Shown: positions 7,592 through 14,587 of the stretch, piece after piece
Position numbering within the stretch: the first letter of the stretch is position 1
How the letters are laid out: each line of letters opens with the position of its first letter
Notes under the pieces: model-generated
Databases searched by the model: none
What the model saw: only the letters and a program-made list of their open reading frames with translations
What the model was told of the DNA's origin: nothing
DNA from: Coriobacteriales bacterium
Lineage (GTDB): Bacteria > Actinomycetota > Coriobacteriia > Coriobacteriales > JAEZZM01
Reading direction: 5' to 3'
NCBI GenBank assembly: GCA_029983705.1
Contig: JASBYZ010000009.1
Coordinates: 1-27,986, forward strand
Length of the DNA stretch: 27,986 nucleotides
Translations under genes and position numbers: made by a program

Positions 7592-7652
7592 AGGGCCCAT
7601 CTATATAGTAGAAGTTTTTCTTACCTATACTATATAGATTCCCGTGGGCCCT
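7592..7652. repeat. Large bulged inverted repeat over the xpaC promoter and start
   Basis: The left arm AGGGCCCA (7592-7599) plus TCTATATAGTA (7600-7610) is repeated inverted as TACTATATAGA (7628-7638), a 6-nt bulge, and TGGGCCCT (7645-7652): 19 paired bases around a 17-nt loop. The right arm coincides with the spacer and -10 of the predicted xpaC promoter; the left arm abuts the ATG. No T-run follows, so it is not an ordinary terminator. Confidence 0.85.
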
Positions 7653-7659
7653 GTGTTAA
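7631..7659 (-). promoter_or_regulatory. Predicted promoter of the xpaC-telA operon
   Basis: Minus strand: -35 TTAACA (7654-7659, five of six matches), 17-nt spacer, -10 TATATA (7631-7636). Initiation would fall near 7624, inside the loop of the inverted repeat at 7592-7652. The 74-nt xpaC leader and the change of function after the phosphorylase gene support an independent promoter. Confidence 0.5.
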
Positions 7660-7676
7660 ATCCTTAACGAAACTGT

Positions 7677-8507
7677 TTACAGAGAATCTGCAACAGAATG
7701 AATAGCCTCTAATACTTGAGGAAGAGAATTGTGTACCGCGCTTATAACTGTATCCTGGCTTACCTCTTCAGTTGAAAAAGATAGGTCTGAAACCAAAGAT
7801 ACCCCGCACACCTTAATGCCCAGTTGATGTAAGGCAATAGCCTCAAGCACCGTAGACATGCCAACCATGTCTACTCCAATAGTTTTTAGATAACGTGACT
7901 CTGCAAAGGTTTGATATTCAGGACCTTTGCAAATGCAGTAGGTTCCCTCTCTATTGGTAAACTGAGAAATAATCATTGATAGCTCTGGATCCCACACCTG
8001 AGAGATATCGGTAAAGCAAGGCCCGCTAAAAGGAGATGCTCCCGATAAATTAATGTGATCGGTGATAGTCATACTATCGCCAAGCGCCCAGTCTTGTACA
8101 GTTCCACCTGCATTAGTTAAAAATGCGCACTTGATGCCCGTTGCAGCAGCTACACGCTCAGGCAGACAAACCGTGTATGGGTCAAGTCCCTCATACAAGT
8201 GTGAGCGACCGGTGTAGACAAGGATGTTTTTATCCCTATGTTTTACCGCCATGATCTTATCGCCATGGCCTTGAGCGGTAGGAGTTTTTACGCCCGGAAT
8301 TTCAAAGAAAGGAAACTCTGCTCTAATGTCTCCTATTTGCTCTGCTAAAGGCAGGTAACCTGAACCTAGAACAACAAGCATGTCAAAGGAATCAAGATTG
8401 CATCTTCTTAAAAGAAGTTCTGCATCATCAAGTATAGAGCGAACCCGAGTGGGCTCTGTTTCAAAAGCCCGCTCAAGTTCTGATAAGACCTTAGGATTTT
8501 CAAGCAT
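7677..8507 (-). CDS. punA: Purine nucleoside phosphorylase
   Basis: Cytosolic enzyme of purine salvage that splits purine (deoxy)nucleosides with phosphate to the free base and (deoxy)ribose-1-phosphate. About 276 residues, the usual length of the trimeric PNP/MTAP family. Visible motifs are VVLGSGYLPLAEQIG (phosphate loop), TAQGHGDKIMAV, YTGRSHLYEGLDPYTV (the R-H-YEG phosphate/ribose site), FLTNAGGTVQDWALGDSMTITDHINL, GPEYQTFAESRYLKTIGVDMVGMSTVLEAI and a late VSLVSDLS where many members have SLITN. The ATG at 8507, four bases after the permease stop, suggests translational coupling; an in-frame TTG at 8537 inside the permease gene is possible. It is transcribed with the permease. Substrate preference cannot be read from the sequence. 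Confidence 0.9.
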   Translation of the reverse strand: MLENPKVLSELERAFETEPTRVRSILDDAELLLRRCNLDSFDMLVVLGSGYLPLAEQIGDIRAEFPFFEIPGVKTPTAQGHGDKIMAVKHRDKNILVYTGRSHLYEGLDPYTVCLPERVAAATGIKCAFLTNAGGTVQDWALGDSMTITDHINLSGASPFSGPCFTDISQVWDPELSMIISQFTNREGTYCICKGPEYQTFAESRYLKTIGVDMVGMSTVLEAIALHQLGIKVCGVSLVSDLSFSTEEVSQDTVISAVHNSLPQVLEAIHSVADSL

Positions 8508-8511
8508 TGTT

Positions 8512-9960
8512 CTAGCGTCTTCCCTCTTGTTTAGCAATATCGCTACGGTTTAAGATCATATGTCCTACAAGACCAATAAGAAGTGAGAAGAGGACGCCAA
8601 GGTTGGAAAATGCCCAAGGACCCTCTTTTCCACCAATGAGATTCATAAAGTAGCCTTGCCACTCAAGCCAAGGAGCTGCTCCGTTAACTACAAAGCCCCA
8701 GCCAACAATGGTAGCTACTGCAAGGATTGCGAGTGATTCCCAGTTTACCGATCCATAAATTCCTTCAGGAGTATAGAGAGAATCTTGGTCGTAGTCTTCT
8801 TTTCTCATGAAGGCTTCAGCAATCATGATACCTGCCCAAGCAGCAATAATGACTCCTAAGGTAGTTAAGAAACCTTGGAATGGCCCAAGGAAATTATCGG
8901 CCAAAAATACAATTAAGAGCGTACCAACACTCATGATTACGCAGTCAATTGAAGTTGCAACATAACGAGGAATTTTAACGCCAGTTGCAAGAAGTGAAAG
9001 ACCTGATGAATAAAGGTCCATGATGATTCCGCCTACAAGTCCTAAGATTGCAACCACAGCAAATGGGATTAGGAACCAGAAAGGCAAAATGGTAACGAGT
9101 GCACCAATTGGGTCAGAGTCAATTGCCTGGCCAAGTTCTGGGTTTGAACCAACAAGTAAAATACCAAAGATAACTAAGATCATACATGGAAGTGCAGCTG
9201 AGAAGGTAGTCCAAAAAACTACTCCTCCACTTGATGCGTGGCGTGGAAGATATCTTGAATAGTCAGCAGCTGCATTAACCCATCCAAGACCGTATCCTGT
9301 CATAACCATCACAAGAGCACCAATGCAAGCTCCAAGGCTTCCTGCAGGCATTGCCATAACAGCTGAAAGGTTAATTTGAGGGATAACTAAGATGAGGTAG
9401 ATGACGGTGAGTATACCGGTAATCCAGGTAATCCAGGTTTGTACTTTCATGATTGTGTCAAAACCTAAAATACCAGCAGCACCAGCTAAGCCAACTACTA
9501 CAACAAAGCCGATAACATAAGAAAGAGCTTGATTATCAAAACCAAATTCTCTTAAAACGGTAGCGGTTGCAAGAGTTGCGGTAATACATAATACCGTCTC
9601 CCAACCAACAGTAAGAATCCAGGAGATTGCAGCTGAGATGCGGTTACCGTTGTAACCAAACGCTGCCCTGGAAAGTGCAAGCGTTGGAGCAGAACCGTGC
9701 TTACCAAGTAAGGCAATAATTCCGCAAAGCCCAAATCAGATAAATAAACCCAAGATGGAAACTACTACTGCTTGCCAAAAACTAAGTCCAAAACCTAAGA
9801 CCCATGAACCCCAAGAGAGGCCAAGAACAGAAATGTTTGCCGCGAACCATGGCATAAACAAGTCGCTTGGCTTACCCTTTCTCTCTGATTCTGGGATGGT
9901 TTCAAGACCAACTTCTTCGATTCTTCCAACTTTATTGGAAGGATTTTCGAGTTCAGCCAT
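8512..9960 (-). pseudogene. NCS1 family cytosine/purine permease with in-frame TGA stop
   Basis: A 483-codon frame encodes a nucleobase:cation symporter-1 protein with about 12 hydrophobic segments, but it contains one TGA at 9736-9738 (codon 75). Both sides are in the same frame with no length change. Upstream reads MAELENPSNKVGRIEEVGLETIPESERKGKPSDLFMPWFAANISVLGLSWGSWVLGFGLSFWQA, a typical N-terminus for actinobacterial members. Downstream continues FGLCGIIALLGKHGSAPTLALSRAAFGYNGNRIS, the signature GAPT..LSRA.FG region, then YGLGWVNAAADYSRYLP. The stop falls within the second hydrophobic segment, where a Ser (TCA) is common, so a single C-to-G change would explain it. AAAGGG lies about 6 nt before the ATG at 9960. 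It may be a recent nonsense allele, a read-through gene or a sequencing error. It is divergent from the glycohydrolase gene. Confidence 0.82.
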
Positions 9961-10001
9961 GAAAAGCCCTTTCCTATTCGTGAATTATTACACATACATA
10001 G

Positions 10002-10007
10002 TATAAT
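10002..10007 (+). promoter_or_regulatory. -10 element of the glycohydrolase-kinase operon in a divergent promoter region
   Basis: A perfect TATAAT lies 52 nt before the chosen start of the plus-strand operon; no good -35 is visible at 16-18 nt, which suggests activator dependence. A minus-strand TATACT (10001-10006) overlaps it and could serve the permease gene, so the two divergent transcripts may compete or share a regulator. Confidence 0.45.
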
Positions 10008-10059
10008 TTGATTCTAAGTAAAAATCTTGTTAACTTGCATAAAAATTGGAGTAGAGATT

Positions 10060-11160
10060 TTGGAACAACAACATGGAAGCATAAGTAAAGATTATGCTCC
10101 ATCAATAGCAAGCGTGCTCTATGGGCAGGCACTTGGCGATGCTTACGGCATGCCTTCAGAACTTTTATCTTTTAAAAAAGTAAAAGAACTCTTTGGAGAG
10201 ATCGATTCGTTTGAGGCAGGACATCCAGAAAATCCAGCCTCAGCCCACTTTGTAGCTGCAGAAATTACTGACGATACCCAAATGGCGCTCGCAATTTGCG
10301 ATGCGATTATTGAAGCTCAAGGTATTCCAAGTGATAACTTAGTTGCTAAGCATATTTTGATTTGGGCAGATTTTTATGGAGTCTGGGATAAAAATATTCT
10401 TGGCCCGTCAAGCTCTAAAGCGCTTAGCGCTATTAAAAATGGAAGCAGCATTGATGAGCTTGAAAACTTAGGTACCACTAACGGTTGTGTTATGAGGATA
10501 GCGCCTTTGGGCTGCGTACTTCCCCTTCCAAATTTGGATGAGCCAAGCGGGGTCAAACGCTTTCTCTCACACATCTATGCCTGCACAAGCCCTACTCACA
10601 AAAGTAAGGTAGCCTTAAGTGCAGCAAGTGCAGTTGTTGCATTTATTAGTGCATCTATTGAAGGAGAAAATCCAGAAGACGCACTCGATATCGCTCTTAA
10701 AATTAGTAGTACAGCATATGCCTTAGAAGATGAGGTGTTCTACTCAAACCCCGCATCAAGAATTGCTGGAGCTACCTTCTTATATAAGCAAATCAAAGCA
10801 GGAAAAATTACCTTATCTGACCTTTCAATAGATATAGATGCAGATCTTTGTGCCCTAGATGAGGCCGCTTATTTTATTCGTGAGTATGTGGGCACCACAA
10901 TGGAAATTTCAGATACGGTAGCTTCTGCCTTTGTTGCAGCCTTTGCAAGCAATTTTAAGGTAAGAACATGCGCAAAACTCTGTGCCAACCTTGGTGGAGA
11001 TACTGATACAATTGGGGCTATTGCCTGCGCTATTTGTGCGTCCCAAGGCTCTCTAGAAAACTTTGATACAAATGAACTAGATCAGCTTGAGGCTGTAAAT
11101 AACTTAGGTATAAAAGAAAAAGCAAAGATGCTTTCAGATATTAGGAAGTCATATGTATAA
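10060..11160 (+). CDS. ADP-ribosylglycohydrolase family protein (DraG/YegU-like)
   Basis: About 366 residues. The family is a di-metal all-helical hydrolase acting on ADP-ribosyl or related N-glycosidic bonds. Visible residues are ASVLYGQALGDAYGMPSE (the opening GxxxGDxxG helix), ITDDTQMAL (metal-binding TDDT at about 70-73), GTTNGCVMRIAPLG (substrate loop) and the C-terminal GGDTDTIGAIACAI (second metal-binding DxDT). All expected metal ligands appear intact. TTG at 10060 is chosen because GGAG lies 8 nt upstream; the frame is open to another TTG at 10027 without an SD. It overlaps the PfkB kinase by 8 nt. E. coli pairs the same two families as yegU-yegV beside a nucleoside transporter, so a role in nucleoside catabolism is more likely than protein de-ADP-ribosylation. 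The substrate is unknown. Confidence 0.88.
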   Translation: MEQQHGSISKDYAPSIASVLYGQALGDAYGMPSELLSFKKVKELFGEIDSFEAGHPENPASAHFVAAEITDDTQMALAICDAIIEAQGIPSDNLVAKHILIWADFYGVWDKNILGPSSSKALSAIKNGSSIDELENLGTTNGCVMRIAPLGCVLPLPNLDEPSGVKRFLSHIYACTSPTHKSKVALSAASAVVAFISASIEGENPEDALDIALKISSTAYALEDEVFYSNPASRIAGATFLYKQIKAGKITLSDLSIDIDADLCALDEAAYFIREYVGTTMEISDTVASAFVAAFASNFKVRTCAKLCANLGGDTDTIGAIACAICASQGSLENFDTNELDQLEAVNNLGIKEKAKMLSDIRKSYV

Positions 11161-12079
11161 ACTCAAACATTTAAAAGCAAAGCATACCGTTTATGTTTTT
11201 GGTGGAGCAGTAAGCGATGAACTTATGAGCGTCATGGATTTTCCTATTGAAGGCTCAGACTGTCTTGCAAGTGACCTAGGCTTTCAAGTTGGCGGCTGTG
11301 GCATGAATGTCTTACGAATTATGACGCAGCTTAAAGTTCCCTGTTTTCCGGGAATTATCGTTGGTAAAGGTCGAGTTGCTAAGGCTGTTAAAAAGGAACT
11401 CAAGCGCCTTGGCTACACATCCAACTTTAAAAATTCTGAGCATGATAATGGGCACTGTATGGTACTTATTAGTCCAAATGCCGAGAGAACCTTTATTACC
11501 GTTATGGGCGCAGAAAATTATTGGCAAGAAGAATTCTTTAACGATATTAAACCTAAGAAAAAAGATATCGTATATGTTTCAGGCTATGAGCTTTTACAAC
11601 CACTCAATGAGGCACTCGTAAACTTCTTAAAAAATCTTCCTTTAGAGCAAAAAGTATTTTTTGACTTAGGTCCAATGGCAGAATCACTAGCTGAGTCTTT
11701 ACCCGAGTTATGGTCAAGACCAGGTGCAATTTTAAGTATTAATAACGATGAGTTCAAAACACTTCATGCTGAACAAATCCTTGATCCAAACTCCCCTTAC
11801 AAACCAGGAGTTTTAATTCATAGAAACGGGGCAAAGCCCACAAAACTCTATCTCTTACAAGACGATAAGAACTATGAAATGCATGAGGTTGAGTGCTTTG
11901 AGACTAAGGTGATTGACAGTGTTGGCGCTGGAGATGCCTTTGCAGCTGGATACCTTACTGCCCTTGCAGCAAATGAAGCTCATACAAGTGCTGCGCGCTA
12001 CGGCAATGCATGTGGTGCGGTTGCGCTCTCACAAAAAGGACCTTCAATTAAGCTCACCTGGCCTCGTCTTACCAGCTAA
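11153..12079 (+). CDS. PfkB/ribokinase family carbohydrate or nucleoside kinase
   Basis: A 308-residue ribokinase-fold kinase that should phosphorylate a sugar or nucleoside hydroxyl with ATP. The N-terminal signature is QVGGCGMNVLRIMTQL (GG.G.N.A type) and the C-terminal ATP/anion-hole motif is DSVGAGDAFAAGYLTALA with the catalytic Asp in GAGD. The central SGYELLQPLNEALVNFL and INNDEFKTL blocks also fit. The ATG lies within the last codons of the glycohydrolase gene (ATGTATAA overlap), so the two are coupled. By analogy to yegV and to the phosphorylase/permease next door, the likely substrate is a ribose or modified nucleoside released by its partner; this is inference. No clear terminator follows. 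Confidence 0.87.
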   Translation: MYKLKHLKAKHTVYVFGGAVSDELMSVMDFPIEGSDCLASDLGFQVGGCGMNVLRIMTQLKVPCFPGIIVGKGRVAKAVKKELKRLGYTSNFKNSEHDNGHCMVLISPNAERTFITVMGAENYWQEEFFNDIKPKKKDIVYVSGYELLQPLNEALVNFLKNLPLEQKVFFDLGPMAESLAESLPELWSRPGAILSINNDEFKTLHAEQILDPNSPYKPGVLIHRNGAKPTKLYLLQDDKNYEMHEVECFETKVIDSVGAGDAFAAGYLTALAANEAHTSAARYGNACGAVALSQKGPSIKLTWPRLTS

Positions 12080-12080
12080 A

Positions 12081-12098
12081 ATGTAATTTATATCACAT
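12081..12098. promoter_or_regulatory. CRP/FNR- or Rex-like palindrome downstream of the PfkB kinase gene
   Basis: TGTAA-N6-TCACA (12082-12097) differs by one base from the TGTGA-N6-TCACA palindrome upstream of rnfC, and the flanking A and T extend the symmetry to 18 bp (14 symmetric positions). It lies 79 nt upstream of the predicted cysK -35, too far for direct RNA polymerase contact. It could be chance in A/T-rich DNA. Confidence 0.25.
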
Positions 12099-12176
12099 TT
12101 GTGCAGCTATTAAGGTCAAAATTTCATCCACTTATGGAGATATCAATACAATTCCTATTATTTTACTAGGTTTTAC

Positions 12177-12206
12177 TTGATTTAAAAAATAGCTCCTGTT
12201 TAAAAT
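12177..12206 (+). promoter_or_regulatory. Predicted cysK promoter
   Basis: -35 TTGATT (12177-12182), 18-nt spacer, -10 TAAAAT (12201-12206, five of six). Initiation near 12213 would give a leader of about 52 nt. A small hairpin in it (stem 12215-12221 with 12226-12232, one G-T pair, loop TGAT) starts almost at the 5' end. Confidence 0.5.
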
Positions 12207-12264
12207 TTAACTATCGGGTAATGATTTACTCGTAGATATTCGGAAAATCGTGAAAGGATTTTAC

Positions 12265-13191
12265 ATGGCTGTATATAGTTCAATTACTGAACTAATTGGT
12301 AACACCCCAGTTGTAAAGCTTGAGAAATTCCAAGCTAAGCATGAACTCAAGGGCAATGTTATCGCTAAAGTTGAGTTTTTTAACCCTGCAGGTTCTGTTA
12401 AAGACAGAATTGCAAAAGCAATGATTGACAAAGCTATTGAAGACGGAAGCATCAATAAAGACACTAAACTCTTTGAACCTACTAGCGGTAATACCGGTGT
12501 TGGACTTGCAGCCTACTGTGCAGCCAAGGGGCTCGATCTAACCGTTGTAATGCCAGAGACTATGTCAGTTGAGCGCAGACAGCTTATGTTAGCTTATGGT
12601 GCAAAGCTTGAGCTAACTGAGGGCGCTAAGGGCATGAAAGGCGCAATTGCTAAGGCTCAAGAGCTTGCAGACGCTGAAGAGAATTCATTTATTCCAGGTC
12701 AGTTTGTAAACCCTGCCAACCCAGAGGTTCATGAAAAAACAACTGGTCCTGAGATTTGGAAAGATTTAGACGGTAAGGTTGACGTATTAGTTGCTGGTGT
12801 TGGCACTGGTGGTACCGTAACTGGTACTGGTAGATACCTTAAGAGCCAAAACCCAGACATCAAGGTTGTTGCTGTTGAGCCAGCTGGTTCTCCAGTTCTT
12901 TCAACTGGTCAAGGTGGCTCTCACAAGATTCAAGGTATTGGAGCAGGCTTTGTTCCTGAGACCTTAGACACCAATATTTATGATGAAATTATTACTGTTG
13001 AAAACGAAGATGCCTTTGCTTACGGTAAAGATTTAGCTCACACCGAGGGTATTTTAGTAGGTATTTCATCAGGTGCAGCACTTTGGGCTGCAAGTGAACT
13101 TGCTAAGCGCGATGAGTACGCTGGCAAAAATATTGTGGTAATTCTTCCAGATACAGGCGAGAGATATCTCTCAACTGATTTGTTTAATTAA
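12265..13191 (+). CDS. cysK: Cysteine synthase A (O-acetylserine sulfhydrylase)
   Basis: PLP enzyme making L-cysteine from O-acetyl-L-serine and sulfide in the cytosol. The 308-residue protein has NPAGSVKDRIA with the PLP lysine at about K46, the substrate loop EPTSGNTGVGLA, the phosphate-binding GVGTGGTVTGTGRYL and the late IVGISSGAAL-type loop (GILVGISSGAALWAA). GQGGSHKIQGIGAGFVPETLD is characteristic of CysK rather than cystathionine beta-synthase, and no CBS or extra domain is present. The ATG at 12265 has AAAGGA 6 nt upstream; an in-frame GTG at 12250 lies before this SD and is rejected. It is a single-gene unit with its own promoter and terminator and is convergent with the minus-strand tRNA-Pro. 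No cysE is nearby. Confidence 0.96.
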   Translation: MAVYSSITELIGNTPVVKLEKFQAKHELKGNVIAKVEFFNPAGSVKDRIAKAMIDKAIEDGSINKDTKLFEPTSGNTGVGLAAYCAAKGLDLTVVMPETMSVERRQLMLAYGAKLELTEGAKGMKGAIAKAQELADAEENSFIPGQFVNPANPEVHEKTTGPEIWKDLDGKVDVLVAGVGTGGTVTGTGRYLKSQNPDIKVVAVEPAGSPVLSTGQGGSHKIQGIGAGFVPETLDTNIYDEIITVENEDAFAYGKDLAHTEGILVGISSGAALWAASELAKRDEYAGKNIVVILPDTGERYLSTDLFN

Positions 13192-13214
13192 GTCCTACAT
13201 ACTTGTAAAAGTAG

Positions 13215-13247
13215 AGACCTCCCATGTTTAACATGGGAGGTCTTTTT
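13215..13247 (+). terminator. Strong Rho-independent terminator of cysK
   Basis: A perfect 12-bp stem AGACCTCCCATG / CATGGGAGGTCT with a 5-nt loop is followed by a T-run (13243-13247). On the other strand the flank contains CTTTTAC, so it may also stop tRNA-Pro/coaBC transcripts arriving from the right. Confidence 0.93.
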
Positions 13248-13271
13248 ATGTAGTGATGTTTTAAAAAAGAA

Positions 13272-13348
<77 letters not shown>

Positions 13349-13369
13349 ACAACAAAGTAGCTATCTACT

Positions 13370-14578
13370 CTAGCATCTTTCTTGAAGTATTGCATCTAAA
13401 ATTTTATGAGCAAGCTCATCTTTACTGAGCTCCGGAAGTTGAGTAGTTCCTGATTTAGTAATAATGCTTGCGGTATTATTATCTGCACCAAATACCTCTT
13501 TAGTGCCGCCCACCTTATTAGCAACTATCATATCAAGAGACTTATTTACACGCTTTTTTTGAGCGTATTCTTCAACATGTTCTGTCTCAGCAGCAAAGCC
13601 AACCATATATTGACCCTCATGTTTCTCACGTGCAAGGGTTGCAATAATGTCTGGGTTTTCTACGAGAGAAATACTCGACATATCATCTTTACCTTTTTTA
13701 AGTTTTTGTTGAGCTGACTCAGCTGGGCGTAAGTCACTCACCGCTGCAGCGCCAATGCAGATATCAGAGCGCTCAAAGTGGCTTAAGCACGCTTGAAGCA
13801 TATCAAGCGCACTTTCAACTGGTAGTACCCTTAAGTTTTCATGTCCTATAATTGGTACAGAAACCGGACCCAAGACCAAATCAACTTTAGCACCACGTGA
13901 GAGTGCTGCCTTTGCTAAGGCAAGCCCCATCTTACCGCTTGATCTATTACCAATAAAGCGTACCGGATCTATCTTTTCATAGGTAGGACCTGCTGTTATT
14001 AAAATAGTTAGACCATCAAAATCTTTTGTAGCTAAAGAGCTCTTTTTAGACTGAAAATCATGCACTGTGCTTACCATTGTTTCAACACTGGCAAGTTTGC
14101 CTTTGCCATTATAGCCACAGGCTAAATGACCAAATTCACTATCAATAATTTGCACGCCACGCTCTTGTAAGACTGCTATATTTTCTTGAGTTGAAGGATG
14201 CTCAAGCATGTGCACATTCATAGCGGGTGCTACAAAAACTGGTGCGACAGTTGCAAGGAGTACTGTTGATGCTAAATCATCAGCAATCCCACTGCGCATC
14301 TTAGCTATAATGTTTGCAGTTGCCGGAGCTACTAAAACCATGTCAGCCCAATCAGCTAGGCTTATATGAGGAATATCATACTCAGAGCTCTTAAATTCAT
14401 CTACATGTACTTTATTATGAGTGAGTGCTTCAAAGCTTGCTTTACCAACAAACTCACTGGCATGTTTTGTCATAACAACTTTGATTTCATAATCTAATTT
14501 AGAGAGTTTTGAGCATACATCGCACATCTTGTATGCAGCTATACCGCCAGTTACTATGATTAAGATATGCTTAGCCAT
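13370..14578 (-). CDS. coaBC: Bifunctional phosphopantothenoylcysteine decarboxylase / phosphopantothenate-cysteine ligase
   Basis: Catalyses two consecutive steps of coenzyme A synthesis: joining cysteine to 4'-phosphopantothenate and decarboxylating the product. The 402-residue protein has both domains. The N-terminal FMN domain (CoaC) has VTGGIAAYK, catalytic His71 in PHISL, APATANIIAKM, the PAMN motif (118-121) and Cys154 in LACGYNGKGKLAS. The C-terminal ligase (CoaB), from about residue 188, has LITAGPTYEKIDPVRFIGNRSSGKMG and the lysine-rich KLKKGKD plus NPDIIATLA segments. It is the last protein gene of the long minus-strand run, 9 nt after the RNase H gene. Length and motifs are those of the standard bacterial fusion. 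Confidence 0.95.
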   Translation of the reverse strand: MAKHILIIVTGGIAAYKMCDVCSKLSKLDYEIKVVMTKHASEFVGKASFEALTHNKVHVDEFKSSEYDIPHISLADWADMVLVAPATANIIAKMRSGIADDLASTVLLATVAPVFVAPAMNVHMLEHPSTQENIAVLQERGVQIIDSEFGHLACGYNGKGKLASVETMVSTVHDFQSKKSSLATKDFDGLTILITAGPTYEKIDPVRFIGNRSSGKMGLALAKAALSRGAKVDLVLGPVSVPIIGHENLRVLPVESALDMLQACLSHFERSDICIGAAAVSDLRPAESAQQKLKKGKDDMSSISLVENPDIIATLAREKHEGQYMVGFAAETEHVEEYAQKKRVNKSLDMIVANKVGGTKEVFGADNNTASIITKSGTTQLPELSKDELAHKILDAILQERC

Positions 14579-14587
14579 AGAGCATTC

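Noticed and set aside
9552..9734. Short open frame of 60 codons within the permease gene
   Set aside because: It is out of frame with the permease; the true frame continues straight through the TGA with NCS1 motifs on both sides, so this is a shadow and not evidence of a frameshift.
9690..9738. Selenocysteine insertion at the permease TGA
   Set aside because: The sequence just after the TGA offers only a 3-bp GGC/GCC pairing and no convincing SECIS stem-loop, and NCS1 permeases are not known selenoproteins.
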